Part shown: one piece after another, positions 40,609 through 49,407 of the stretch
How the letters are laid out: each line of letters opens with the position of its first letter
Numbering within the stretch: the first letter of the stretch is position 1
Source of the DNA: Clostridia bacterium
GTDB taxonomy: Bacteria > Bacillota > Clostridia > Oscillospirales > CAG-272
Direction: 5' to 3'
Assembly: GCA_017461475.1 (NCBI GenBank)
Contig: JAFTXX010000033.1
Span: forward strand, 1 to 64,000
Length of the DNA: 64,000 nt
Notes under the pieces: model-generated
The model's input: the letters and a program-made list of their open reading frames with translations, nothing else
What the model was told of the DNA's origin: nothing
Databases searched by the model: none
Translations under genes and position numbers: made by a program

Positions 40609-42366
40609 TTATTTCACGCGCAGTTCTTCGCAAAGTTTTTCGTCACCTGCGACATATGCGGTATAGTTAGTCGAATATGTGACATATCCGGGTTTGGCGG
40701 CAGGCGGCTTTTTTACGTTTTTAACACGGGTATAGTCTACGGCAATTTGACTTCCCTCAAGGCTGGAATATGTCGCCGCAATGGTTGCCGCCTCGGTATA
40801 ATCTTTTTCCGAGGGTTCTTCCCCGTTACAGATTAAAACAACATGCGAGCCGGGTGCGCCTTTTACATGAAACCACAAATCAAGTTTTGAGGCAAGTTTA
40901 AATGTAATATGGTCATTTTGGATATTGTTTTTGCCGCAAAGAACTCGATATCCGCTGTCGGTTTTAAATTCTATCGGCTTAACAGCAGACACTTTGACCG
41001 CTTTAAACTTTGTCATGCGCGAAGCGTATCCGCTTTGCGCAAGTTCGCGGCGGATTTCAGCGAGATCTGCTTCAGTCTCGGCGTTTGCAAGGGCTTGAGT
41101 TACAGTTTCAAGGTACGCAAGTTCACCTTGTGCCATTGCTATCTGCTCGGTCAGATATTTCTTAGCGTTTTTGCATTTATTGTATTTTTTATAATACTTC
41201 TGTGCGTTCTGCGCCGGAGTCATTCGGCTGTCAAGTTCTATGCTTATTTCTTCACAGTTTTCACTGTAGTAATTTTGAACAACGGCTGCTTTTTCTCCTC
41301 GCTTTATCGCATACAGATTAGCAGTGAGAAGGTCGCCGTGAAGCTTGAATTTTTCACCGTCTTCACACTCTCTGAGTTCTTCACGCTGAAGTTCGATTTT
41401 CTTCTCGAGCCTTGCGGTAGCATTTGAAACCAACTTAATAATATCTTGACCGCGCTGTTTTATGCGGTCGGCAAGGTCACGTTTTTCAAAATACGCGTCC
41501 GTCAATGCGCCGAAGTTTTCAAAATGCTCAACTTGCATATTACTACCGTACTGTGCAATGTCCATAAAGCAAAACTCAACCGGCTTTTCGCTTTCATCAT
41601 AAACAACGGTAGGCAAAAATTTCTTTTCAGCAAATATTGCACGAAAAGCGCATATAGTTTCCCATAGTTTTTCGGTAAGCGTATTCTCTACCGAAGCATC
41701 GGTACTTCCGGCGGTAATATATGCAAGTTCGCGTGACACAAGCGGCGAGATTCCGAGAAAGTTGTTAAGAATGAACCTTGAGAGCAACATTGAACCGTCT
41801 GCCCCAGCCAGCATTACAGAAAGTTCACCTTCAGTCACAGAAAAAATATCGCGCTTGTCTTGTGACGGCGGCATTTCATACGTCATTCCGGGGAGAATCT
41901 GGCGCATACGACTGGTGGAAAAGTCGATAAGTTTTAGTGCAGTAATTACTCGCTTGTTTTCATCTGTGAAAATAAGATTACTGTACTTACCCATTATCTC
42001 AACGATAATGTATCTTGTTACCGCAAATCCCATTTCGTCGCGTGACGCAAATTCAAGTTCGACAATTCTGTCAAAACCGACTTGTTTTGCTGAAATAAGT
42101 TTTCCGCCGCCGAGTTGCTTACGAAGCAGCATGCAAAGCATGGGAGGTGATGCGGGATTTTCCTTTTGAGTATCGGTAAATGAAATCTTAGGATTGTTCG
42201 CTCCCGCATTTATTGCGAGACGCAAATTCTCACGTGTTGCCGCACTATGCAGTGTTATTACAATTTCGTCCTTTTGCGGCTGCTGTATTTTTTCGACTTT
42301 TGCATCTGCCGCACGGGAGTTTATCTCATTTACGACAGCAAAAATCATTCCTGAATCAAATGCCAT
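40609..42366 (-). CDS. rqcH: Ribosome quality control factor RqcH (NFACT / Rqc2 family)
   Basis: The 585-residue protein has the NFACT-N domain from residue 1 (KVEKIQQPQKDEIVITL). Two helix-hairpin-helix and coiled-coil regions (about 290-430) follow, then the NFACT-R domain at 455-560 with GKNNIQNDHITFKLASK, DLWFHVKGAPGSHVVL and VKNVKKPPAAKPGYV. It binds stalled 50S-peptidyl-tRNA complexes and adds alanine tails that mark the peptide for degradation. It was formerly described as a fibronectin-binding protein (FbpA). It lies in the same region as mutS2, which splits the ribosomes upstream of this step. Confidence 0.95.
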   Translation of the reverse strand: MAFDSGMIFAVVNEINSRAADAKVEKIQQPQKDEIVITLHSAATRENLRLAINAGANNPKISFTDTQKENPASPPMLCMLLRKQLGGGKLISAKQVGFDRIVELEFASRDEMGFAVTRYIIVEIMGKYSNLIFTDENKRVITALKLIDFSTSRMRQILPGMTYEMPPSQDKRDIFSVTEGELSVMLAGADGSMLLSRFILNNFLGISPLVSRELAYITAGSTDASVENTLTEKLWETICAFRAIFAEKKFLPTVVYDESEKPVEFCFMDIAQYGSNMQVEHFENFGALTDAYFEKRDLADRIKQRGQDIIKLVSNATARLEKKIELQREELRECEDGEKFKLHGDLLTANLYAIKRGEKAAVVQNYYSENCEEISIELDSRMTPAQNAQKYYKKYNKCKNAKKYLTEQIAMAQGELAYLETVTQALANAETEADLAEIRRELAQSGYASRMTKFKAVKVSAVKPIEFKTDSGYRVLCGKNNIQNDHITFKLASKLDLWFHVKGAPGSHVVLICNGEEPSEKDYTEAATIAATYSSLEGSQIAVDYTRVKNVKKPPAAKPGYVTYSTNYTAYVAGDEKLCEELRVK

Positions 42367-42368
42367 GT

Positions 42369-43043
42369 TTAAACCTTTCTGAGTACATAATAAAAGAACT
42401 TGCCGACTTCATCAAAGCCTGCTTTGCGAGCAACTGCTGCAGAAGCCGCATTTTCACGGTGACATTTATAGAGAACTTTCAAACCTTTTGCGCACAGAAA
42501 TTCGGAAAGCGCACAGACTGCCGCTGCTGAATAGCCGTTCTTGCGATATCCTACGGCTGTCTCTGTCCCTATCTCTATAATATCCTTAGCGGAACTTATA
42601 CTTTCGCTTGTAACAGCGACTGACACTATTTGACCTTCTTTGACTACCGCGTATATCACGCGCTCATAAGCAAGACACTCCGCAATGTTAAAAGTAGTCA
42701 GATTTTTATATTTTCCGTCTCGGCGAATACGCTCGCAAATTATGCTTTGATCTGCCGTATTCTCTGTGCAAATGAAGTTATATCCCCAGTTTTTAGGATA
42801 CTTTTCCTCTTTGTAACCAAGTTCATTGCAAAACTCTTTACATCCGTTCCGAAGGAAGTCAAGTGCTTCATCCGAAAACAAATCTTCACTGAAACGCTCC
42901 TCATACTCTTCGCAAAGCTTTGCGGCGAAAGGATATGCAAATATTTTTGTCTCTCCCTCGAACTGCTCGACATGAACAGGCACTGCTATATCAAACAAAT
43001 TTTCGCGGATAAAGTTTTCGCCCTCGCTGTCTATAATAATCAT
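42369..43043 (-). CDS. GNAT-family N-acetyltransferase
   Basis: The 224-residue protein has the acetyl-CoA binding region of GNAT enzymes near residues 165-200: EIGTETAVGYRKNGYSAAAV is the Q/R-x-x-G-x-G/A loop, and NAASAAVARKAGFDEVGKFF the later helix-strand. The N-terminal half is unlike typical small GNATs, which suggests a substrate-specific domain. The substrate is unknown. It starts after a short spacer behind the HAD phosphatase gene and ends 2 bp before rqcH. Confidence 0.8.
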   Translation of the reverse strand: MIIIDSEGENFIRENLFDIAVPVHVEQFEGETKIFAYPFAAKLCEEYEERFSEDLFSDEALDFLRNGCKEFCNELGYKEEKYPKNWGYNFICTENTADQSIICERIRRDGKYKNLTTFNIAECLAYERVIYAVVKEGQIVSVAVTSESISSAKDIIEIGTETAVGYRKNGYSAAAVCALSEFLCAKGLKVLYKCHRENAASAAVARKAGFDEVGKFFYYVLRKV

Positions 43044-43044
43044 G

Positions 43045-43686
43045 TTACATTTCCCCGTTCTCAAAAGCCTTTTGCAAATCGGTTATATTATCAAAAATTT
43101 TGCATCCCGTTGTTTCAAGACGCTCACGGCTCTGATGTCCCCACGCCAGCAAAACACAATTCGCACCGATGGCTTGCGCCACCTCAAAGTCATGCAATGA
43201 GTCTCCGATAAAAAGCGCTTTTTTCGGCTTCACACGCTCTATAAATCGAATCGCCGCACCGACTTTACCGTGTGCTTCAATGCTGCTTTGCCCGATTATC
43301 TCATCAAAGTATTTTTCGATGCCGAGACGTGTTATCTGGCCAAGCAACATTTTACTTTCGGTAGCAGAAAGCAAGTATTGCGGATAACCGTTTGCTTTGA
43401 AATACTCCATTGTTTCAACAATACCGTCAAATATCGGCGCGTTTGGTTCACGAAGATTATATTCCGTTACCCATTCGGGAGCATATTTTTGAAAATTTTC
43501 TCTTTCGAGCCCTATTTTATCATAATAATCTATGACAGGGAATCCAAAAGCCGCGCGATATTCTCGAACGGTTTCAATCTTCTTTTTTCCGTATCTCTCA
43601 AGAAGAACATTTACAGCGTCTATGCCCGTCTGTACATCATTGAGGATAGTACCGTTAAAATCCCATATAATGTGCGAATAGTTCAT
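43045..43686 (-). CDS. HAD-superfamily phosphatase (phosphoglycolate phosphatase-like)
   Basis: The 213-residue protein begins YSHIIWDFNGTILND, the catalytic D-x-N/D-G-T motif with Asp9 as nucleophile and Asn in place of the second Asp. Motif II (LLSATES), motif III Lys near residue 160 and GDSLHDFEVAQAIGANCVLL as motif IV are present. The replacement of the second acid Asp by Asn is unusual and may affect catalysis. The cap is helical, type C1. Substrate unknown. GGAG lies 5-9 nt before the start. Confidence 0.85.
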   Translation of the reverse strand: MNYSHIIWDFNGTILNDVQTGIDAVNVLLERYGKKKIETVREYRAAFGFPVIDYYDKIGLERENFQKYAPEWVTEYNLREPNAPIFDGIVETMEYFKANGYPQYLLSATESKMLLGQITRLGIEKYFDEIIGQSSIEAHGKVGAAIRFIERVKPKKALFIGDSLHDFEVAQAIGANCVLLAWGHQSRERLETTGCKIFDNITDLQKAFENGEM

Positions 43687-43702
43687 ATTTTCTCCAAAAT
43701 GG

Positions 43703-43724
43703 AAAAGCACCATTAGGTGCTTTT
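43703..43724. terminator. Hairpin between the HAD gene and the membrane protein gene
   Basis: aaaagcacc / ggtgctttt stem. On the plus strand it is followed by ATTTTTT. It terminates the membrane-protein gene read on the reverse strand, overlapping its stop. Confidence 0.7.
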
Positions 43725-44271
43725 ATTTTTTAGTGTTTGCTTTTTTAGGGATTATCGTAAGGTCTTTTGTTCCGAGTACATAGCCAAACGCACCTACCGC
43801 GCAGATAATAAGCGAACCTGCGATATAAACAAGTGCGGGAACGATTACGCTGTTTGCCACAACATAATTCTTCAAATATACCTCAATGCCTGTAAAGCAA
43901 CAAGTTGTAAGAAATTCAACTACGTAAACTATCGACGCTATATTTACGTCAAACTGATAAATGCAGACATATGCAACCGCAAGAATTATCCATAGCGCCT
44001 CAGCCGAAAGCATTGTCAAAAAGCCGTGTTTTCCTGCACCCACTTGTCTGCCTGCATCAAACGCAGGCTTGTCCTTTGCGCCATATTCCCACATTGTGGT
44101 ATAAACGATAATACCGAAAAATACAGCGGAAAAGATACTTGCCGCAAGCATTATTGTAGGCGGGTTCATGAGATTGGTGGCAAAGAAGATAGCCAAACCA
44201 AAAACAGACATTGCAATATGCGTAATTATCATACGCATTATCATGGAAGAATTCTCTTTAAAAAATTTCAT
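43723..44271 (-). CDS. Unknown integral membrane protein, 182 aa
   Basis: The protein has about five hydrophobic helices (about 12-32, 39-58, 88-106, 110-130, 145-167) and a basic C-terminal end, KKANTKK. I recognise no family. GAGAATTC lies before the start, with a weak ribosome site. It is a single gene between two hairpins, with no evident partner. Confidence 0.75.
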   Translation of the reverse strand: MKFFKENSSMIMRMIITHIAMSVFGLAIFFATNLMNPPTIMLAASIFSAVFFGIIVYTTMWEYGAKDKPAFDAGRQVGAGKHGFLTMLSAEALWIILAVAYVCIYQFDVNIASIVYVVEFLTTCCFTGIEVYLKNYVVANSVIVPALVYIAGSLIICAVGAFGYVLGTKDLTIIPKKANTKK

Positions 44272-44417
44272 TGTTTCGCTCCAAAGTATTTGATGTTACT
44301 ATTATACAGAAATCTTTCCCCTATCGCAAGTATTATCACAAATTTTTCACCATTGGTATTCCAATTTATTAAAAAGTTTTGTATAATATATATATAATCG
44401 AAAGCGGAGGTAAACTT

Positions 44418-45458
44418 ATGCCGATAAAACCAAGACAGGAAATTGACAAAGATACTTTGCCTGCAGTTTTGCGCGAATTTGCGGGATACAAACTAGGCAT
44501 CGAAAACTGTTCTGCGCGAACGGTTGAAGAATATCTGCTTGATTTGCGTACGTTTTTTCGCTATATGCTTGCACAAAGAAACGGTATCAAGCCTTACGGC
44601 GACGGCTTTGAGCAAATAGACATCACGGTAGTTGACCTCGAATTTGTAGGAAGCATTAAAACCGAGGAAATATATGAATTTCTTTTCTATGCGGGCGCAG
44701 AGCGTCTTAACGGTTGGTCGGCAAAAGCAAGAAAACTGTCCGCTATAAAGGTGTTTTACAAGTATCTTGTTACAAAGCGCAAGGTTCTTGAAAAAAATCC
44801 CGCTATTGATATTGACGCACCGAAGAAAGAACGTACACTACCGAAATTTCTTTCCGTTGAGGAAAGTCTTGCGTTGCTCGATGCGATAAATTCCGACACC
44901 GAATCGAAGAATGTCAAACGAGATTTTGCTATCACTACCCTGTTTTTGAATTGCGGTATGCGACTTTCTGAACTGTGCGGGATAGATTTGCGCGACCTTG
45001 ACGATAATTTGCGCTCGGTGCGCGTATTGGGCAAAGGTTCAAAGGAGCGCATTATTTATCTCAATTCAGCGTGCCGTGAGGCTCTTTCCGAATATCTCAA
45101 AGTAAGAAACCTTAATCTTGACAGCAAAATGTCAGCCGAGCCTGCCCTTTTTTTGAGCGGACGCGGTCAACGAATCAGCGACAAAACCGTTCAATGGATG
45201 ATCGGCAAATATCTGAAAATGGCAGGTCTTGAGAGCAAAGGTTATTCCGTCCACAAACTTCGTCACACCGCCGCGACACTTATGTATCAAAGCGGCAACG
45301 TGGATGTGAGAGTGCTTAAGGATATTTTAGGCCACGAACAACTAAATACCACTCAGATCTATACACATATAAGTGACGAGCAAATGGAAAATGCGATGGC
45401 TCAAAATCCGCTTGCAAAAGTTAAACCAAAGAAAGCGGAAAAGAAAGACGAGGAATAA
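44418..45458 (+). CDS. XerC/XerD-like tyrosine recombinase
   Basis: The 346-residue protein has a SAM-like N-terminal domain (about 10-125) and a catalytic domain with Arg in NCGMRLSELCG, Lys in GKGSKERI, HKLRHTAAT, LGHEQLNTTQIYTHI and the terminal Tyr. The start at 44418 has CGGAGG upstream. It lacks an arm-binding domain and has an acidic-basic tail, which fits a chromosomal Xer recombinase that resolves dimers at dif rather than an element integrase. No other mobile genes are nearby. Whether it is XerC, XerD or a third Xer cannot be told. Confidence 0.88.
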   Translation: MPIKPRQEIDKDTLPAVLREFAGYKLGIENCSARTVEEYLLDLRTFFRYMLAQRNGIKPYGDGFEQIDITVVDLEFVGSIKTEEIYEFLFYAGAERLNGWSAKARKLSAIKVFYKYLVTKRKVLEKNPAIDIDAPKKERTLPKFLSVEESLALLDAINSDTESKNVKRDFAITTLFLNCGMRLSELCGIDLRDLDDNLRSVRVLGKGSKERIIYLNSACREALSEYLKVRNLNLDSKMSAEPALFLSGRGQRISDKTVQWMIGKYLKMAGLESKGYSVHKLRHTAATLMYQSGNVDVRVLKDILGHEQLNTTQIYTHISDEQMENAMAQNPLAKVKPKKAEKKDEE

Positions 45459-45460
45459 GG

Positions 45461-46006
45461 ATGATTTATGAATCTAAGCCAATAACGCTGAAAGATGGCA
45501 CTGCGGCGATTTTTCGCAGTCCGAGCGAAAATGATGCACAAGCGATGATTGAATATTTGCATACTACATGCAAAGAAACGCACTTTCTCACTCGCGAACC
45601 CGAGGAAGCATTGATTCCTTTGGAAAGTGAAATTCAATTTTTGCGTAATATCTCCGACTCTGCTAATGATTTGATGATTGCGTGCGAGATCAACGGAAAG
45701 ATAATAGGAAACTGCAATATCAGCCGTAATAGCAGCGCGCGTACAAAGCATCGTGCATCTGTCGGTATTGCCATTTTCAAGGAATATTGGGGACTTGGCA
45801 TTGCTACTGCAATGTTTAATGAACTTATACGTATTGCTAAAGAAATAGGCATCAAACAGCTCGAACTTGAAGTGATTGACGGCAACGACCGTGCTATTCA
45901 TTTATATGAAAGGTTTGGTTTTACTGCGGTCGGCAATAAACCGAATGCTTTTTGTTTAAAAGACGGGACTATGTTAAACGAACTTTCAATGATCAAGGTG
46001 CTGTAA
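45461..46006 (+). CDS. GNAT-family N-acetyltransferase
   Basis: The 181-residue protein has the GNAT core: HRASVGIAIFKEYWGLGIATAMFNELIRIA (strand 4 and the acetyl-CoA loop, W-G-x-G-x-A/T) and LEVIDGNDRAIHLYERFGFTAVG. It starts 2 bp after the xer stop and its stop overlaps the Nudix start (TAATG), so the row of four small genes is read together. Substrate unknown. Confidence 0.85.
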   Translation: MIYESKPITLKDGTAAIFRSPSENDAQAMIEYLHTTCKETHFLTREPEEALIPLESEIQFLRNISDSANDLMIACEINGKIIGNCNISRNSSARTKHRASVGIAIFKEYWGLGIATAMFNELIRIAKEIGIKQLELEVIDGNDRAIHLYERFGFTAVGNKPNAFCLKDGTMLNELSMIKVL

Positions 46007-46545
46007 TGAAAACAATTTGTACGCTAACCGATAAAGAAGTTCTTGGTGTTGAAGGACTTTCCGATAAAGCACCAAGGTTGACCGCAAGGGCGATTTTGCA
46101 AAACCAAGACGGACTATATGCGGTTATGTATGTAGAAAAATTCAATCTATATTCTCTACCGGGCGGCGGTATTGAGAGCGGGGAGAATCCCGAGGACGCT
46201 TTAAGGCGCGAACTTTTGGAAGAAACCGGTTGTGCTTGCGATACAATAATAGGACTTGGAAAAGTTTTTGAAAATAGGGCTTGTCTTGATTACACTCAAG
46301 ACAACTATTATTATTTTGTAAAAACATCAGGCAACTTCACATCGCCTAAAATGACACAAAAAGAAATAGAAAACAGAACAGTCGTGCAATGGCATACTTT
46401 TGAAGACCTGTACAATCTTATAGCATTACCGAAACACGAAACTTTTCAGCGCAAATACATACAAGCACGTGATACGGCGGCGCTAAACGAATTTATAGAA
46501 GTCAGGAGTAAAAATGAGAAGAACCGAAACTGTTATACTTGCTAA
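46006..46545 (+). CDS. Nudix hydrolase
   Basis: The 179-residue protein has the Nudix box GGGIESGENPEDALRRE followed by LLEETG, complete with catalytic Glu residues. The preceding SLPGG matches. It hydrolyses nucleoside diphosphate-linked substrates, identity unknown. It begins in the stop codon of the GNAT gene and overlaps the next Nudix gene by 32 bp. Confidence 0.88.
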   Translation: MKTICTLTDKEVLGVEGLSDKAPRLTARAILQNQDGLYAVMYVEKFNLYSLPGGGIESGENPEDALRRELLEETGCACDTIIGLGKVFENRACLDYTQDNYYYFVKTSGNFTSPKMTQKEIENRTVVQWHTFEDLYNLIALPKHETFQRKYIQARDTAALNEFIEVRSKNEKNRNCYTC

Positions 46546-46969
46546 TATGTGCATGATTTATGACGAAAATGGAAATGTGTTGGTACAAAACCGTATAGAC
46601 CCGAGTTGGTCAGGCATTGCTTTTCCCGGCGGTCATGTAGAGAAAGGGGAGCCTCTTACAGATGCGGTGATACGCGAAGTTTACGAAGAAACGGGACTTT
46701 CCGTGTCAAATCTGCAAATGTGCGGCGTAAAAGATTGGATTCGTGACGACGGCACAAGGTATATCGTATTTCTCTACAAAACCAATACTTTTAGCGGAAC
46801 GCTTACGTCATCCGAAGAAGGAGAAGTTTTTTGGGTGCCTATAGATAAACTCCCGACAATGAATATAGCGAGCAGTCTCACAAATTTACTGAAGTTGTTT
46901 GAAGATGACACAATCACCGAGCAATTTTTCTATAAGGAAAACGGTGAGTGGGTGGAAATATTGAAATGA
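46514..46969 (+). CDS. Nudix hydrolase (MutT / 8-oxo-dGTPase-like)
   Basis: The 151-residue protein has the box GGHVEKGEPLTDAVIREVYEETG (split here at about residue 36-58) and opens TVILANMCMIYDENGNVLVQNR, as in MutT/YtkD-like enzymes that clean the nucleotide pool. AGGAG lies 6 nt before the ATG, inside the previous coding region. The stop overlaps the next start (ATGA). Confidence 0.87.
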   Translation: MRRTETVILANMCMIYDENGNVLVQNRIDPSWSGIAFPGGHVEKGEPLTDAVIREVYEETGLSVSNLQMCGVKDWIRDDGTRYIVFLYKTNTFSGTLTSSEEGEVFWVPIDKLPTMNIASSLTNLLKLFEDDTITEQFFYKENGEWVEILK

Positions 46970-47406
46970 TTGTTTTAAGACACTTTAACGATAATGACAT
47001 CTCTACATTGCGCGAAAATGTTCTTTTCAAAAGTTCAGACAGTGAAATAATTGAAACAATAAAACTTTGGAATACTTTTGAATTCAACGGAAAGTATTTT
47101 GAAATGTTCGCCGTTTGCAAAGACAACTTGATCGTCGGTACGATATCGCTGTATCAACATGACGACGATACAATAGGCATAGGCCCCGAAATATTTTATG
47201 TTTTTCGCAAAAAAGGATATGCAAGTATAGCAATGAAACAAGCACTTGAATATACCAAGAAAAAAGGATATAGAATTGCAACTGCTCAAATTCGTAAAGA
47301 CAATACTGCAAGTATTAAATTACACGAAAAACTGGGATTTGTATTGACCGGTGAAACGACAAGCCGCCGTGGAAATGCCGTATTTGTATATTTGAAATCG
47401 CTATAG
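46966..47406 (+). CDS. GNAT-family N-acetyltransferase
   Basis: The 146-residue protein has the GNAT core: GIGPEIFYVFRKKGYASIAM with the acetyl-CoA loop (R-K-K-G-Y-A), IRKDNTASIKLHEKLGFVLTGE with the N-x-x-S-x-x-x-x-E-K-x-G-F helix. Its start overlaps the previous stop (ATGA). It is the last gene of the coupled set and is followed by a strong terminator. Substrate unknown. Confidence 0.85.
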   Translation: MIVLRHFNDNDISTLRENVLFKSSDSEIIETIKLWNTFEFNGKYFEMFAVCKDNLIVGTISLYQHDDDTIGIGPEIFYVFRKKGYASIAMKQALEYTKKKGYRIATAQIRKDNTASIKLHEKLGFVLTGETTSRRGNAVFVYLKSL

Positions 47407-47434
47407 AAAAAGTCTCCCGAAGGAGACTTTTTCT
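47405..47434 (+). terminator. Terminator of the xer-GNAT-Nudix-Nudix-GNAT unit
   Basis: agaaaaagtctcc / ggagactttttct, 4-nt loop. Confidence 0.88.
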
Positions 47435-47458
47435 ACAGTATGGATATTTTTATAATTC

Positions 47459-47745
47459 TCAAAACATCAAATAGGCTATCATGCCGTCGGCATTCAAGTC
47501 GCCTTTGCCGGCGGCGGTTTTGTCAACCGCGCTGTAAATTGCATTGATAACATCGGTTATATCTACGGTTCCGCTTTTATCTATATCAGCAATCTACTCA
47601 AATGAGGTAAAGTAAAGTTCTCTGTTATAGTCGAAGACTGTATTTTGTACATAGTGGTAAGATTATCACCGTCAGCACCAAAATCACCGCTTTGAACTTC
47701 GGCAAATGCAGAAATAATAAGTAAGAGTCTAAAATTATACGACAA
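47459..47745 (-). pseudogene. Decayed secreted dockerin-type protein
   Basis: On the reverse strand, 47459-47590 encodes IADIDKSGTVDITDVINAIY and later GDLNADGMIAYLMF, the two calcium-binding segments of a type I dockerin, with the second one degraded. An in-frame TAG stands just before it, and another frame upstream (about 47600-47745) reads a signal-peptide-like LLLIISAFAE followed by a short piece. No start codon and continuous frame link them, so the gene is broken by deletion and frameshift. The original probably was a secreted protein of a cellulosome-like or surface system. The 400-bp gap holds nothing else. Confidence 0.6.
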
Positions 47746-47823
47746 AAATATACACGTCAATACTTCAATATTATCTTTGGCGATTTGTCAATACTCACAT
47801 ATGCTGTATAAGAGGTGAGGCAT

Positions 47824-48540
47824 ATGGCATGCGAGCGGTTTAACTGTACAAATACGCGCAAAAACGGTTTTAAACATATAGTTATGCGCGGCATTTCGGC
47901 ATTGATATTTGTTTGTCTTTCTTTGACCTTAATCTACAATTTTCAAATCATTCCCGCGCTTATACCTTTTGTTAAAGCGCAGACTACCACCGCGGTGACA
48001 CTTGAAATGCAGAAAATAATAGGATCGTGCGTTGCGGAAGGACAATACGGTGATTTTATCACCGTAAATTACGGTAGCGACGGCGATGTAGTATCTCTTG
48101 AGACTAATGCGGGAGGAATTGCTCTGCTGACTGCCAACATAACCGAATCTGCGATAAAAAAACTGCGCGGCAGTGACAGGTTGACAGTGTCTATCCCTAT
48201 AGGAAATATTACGGGCGGAGCTATTTTCACGGGAAAAGGACCGAAAATCGACATTGACATCGTAATATCTCAAAAAATCACTTGCGAGATTGAAAACGAG
48301 TTTTATGAAAGAGGAATAAACCAAACACTGCACAGAATAATCGCCGAGGTTAAAGTTGAAGTTTACGCGCTTGTACCTATGTCGCCGCAAAAAATAGATG
48401 TGGACATCGAATACTGCATTGCAGAAACAGTAATCGTCGGTAAAGTTCCCGACGCGTACACAAAGATAAACAGGCTCAGCGAGGATATTGAGGAAAGCGA
48501 CATTGATGACATCTTTGACTTCGGAGCTAGTATAGATTAA
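47824..48540 (+). CDS. yunB: Sporulation protein YunB
   Basis: The 238-residue protein has one N-terminal membrane helix (about 22-42, VMRGISALIFVCLSLTLIYNF region). An extracytoplasmic domain follows with VTVNYG-like DFITVNYGSDGDVVSLETNA, IPIGNITGGAIFTGKGP and GINQTLHRIIAEVKVEVYAL, all typical of YunB. The start at 47824 follows GAGGTGAGG. YunB is required for efficient sporulation in Bacillus, where it is made under sigma-E. Confidence 0.9.
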   Translation: MACERFNCTNTRKNGFKHIVMRGISALIFVCLSLTLIYNFQIIPALIPFVKAQTTTAVTLEMQKIIGSCVAEGQYGDFITVNYGSDGDVVSLETNAGGIALLTANITESAIKKLRGSDRLTVSIPIGNITGGAIFTGKGPKIDIDIVISQKITCEIENEFYERGINQTLHRIIAEVKVEVYALVPMSPQKIDVDIEYCIAETVIVGKVPDAYTKINRLSEDIEESDIDDIFDFGASID

Positions 48541-48562
48541 TGTTGTTTTTTTAATAATTTTG

Positions 48563-48591
48563 TTGCTATGCCGTACAAATTGTGATACAAT
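48563..48591 (+). promoter_or_regulatory. Promoter of the divIVA-like gene
   Basis: TTGCTA (48563-48568) and TACAAT (48586-48591), 17-bp spacing, 33 bp before the start. Confidence 0.6.
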
Positions 48592-48624
48592 ATCGTTAAT
48601 ACAATTAAACTATGAGGTACAATC

Positions 48625-49407
48625 ATGGCTAAAGAAAAAATGGTATTATTCCGCTCGGCACTCGGCGGATTTAACCGCGACGACGTAAACAGTTACATCG
48701 AAAAACAGAATGCAGAATTCAGCGAGCGCGAACGCACCGCAAAGAAAAAACTTGATGCGGCGGAGGCAAAATGTGCAGAGCTTGAAAACAAGCTTACCGA
48801 ACTTGAAAACGCAAAGGTTCGCATTGCAGAGCTTGAAAAAGAGGCTGAAACGCGCGAAAAGCTTATCGCCGAATACATAGAAAAGGTTGAGCATCAGGCA
48901 GCCGAGATTGAAAATCTCAATGCGACCAACGATAGTGCTGAAAGTGAGATCGTGAAATTGACCGAGAAAATTGCTTCTCTTTCCGAAGCGATTGCAAAGT
49001 CCGAAAAGTATGACGATATCAGCAATCAGATAGGCGAAATTATTCTTTCCGCACGCTCTACGGCGGACAGCATAGTCGCAAAAGCCAATGAAGAAGCTGC
49101 AGAAAAGCGTGCCGCTGCAGATGCGGAATTGGAAAACGCTGCAGCGAACTTTAACGCACGTGCCGCTACCGCCGCATATGCAATAAAGGGGCAAATGAAA
49201 AAAATCGCTCAGGATTCCTATGCAACGCTTGCGGGAAAAGCGGCTGAAACTTCCGATTTGCTCAGAAATCTCGCGGCTCATATCAGCGGTGCAGCTGAGG
49301 ATTTTGACAAAGGACTTGCAAACGGTAAATCCGAAGCAGAAGCCGCCATTTCGGATGAAGCGGCAAAAATTTTTACGGACGAGAACAGACTTTCCTTTAA
49401 AAAATAA
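48625..49407 (+). CDS. DivIVA-like coiled-coil protein
   Basis: The 260-residue protein begins with a DivIVA-type membrane-targeting segment, FRSALGGFNRDDVNSYIEK. A long heptad-rich Glu/Ala/Lys region (about 30-220) forms a coiled coil. DivIVA-family proteins bind curved membrane at poles and septa, and in Clostridia related proteins tie division to sporulation. AGGTAC lies before the start. The stop overlaps the next start (TAATG). Confidence 0.85.
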   Translation: MAKEKMVLFRSALGGFNRDDVNSYIEKQNAEFSERERTAKKKLDAAEAKCAELENKLTELENAKVRIAELEKEAETREKLIAEYIEKVEHQAAEIENLNATNDSAESEIVKLTEKIASLSEAIAKSEKYDDISNQIGEIILSARSTADSIVAKANEEAAEKRAAADAELENAAANFNARAATAAYAIKGQMKKIAQDSYATLAGKAAETSDLLRNLAAHISGAAEDFDKGLANGKSEAEAAISDEAAKIFTDENRLSFKK

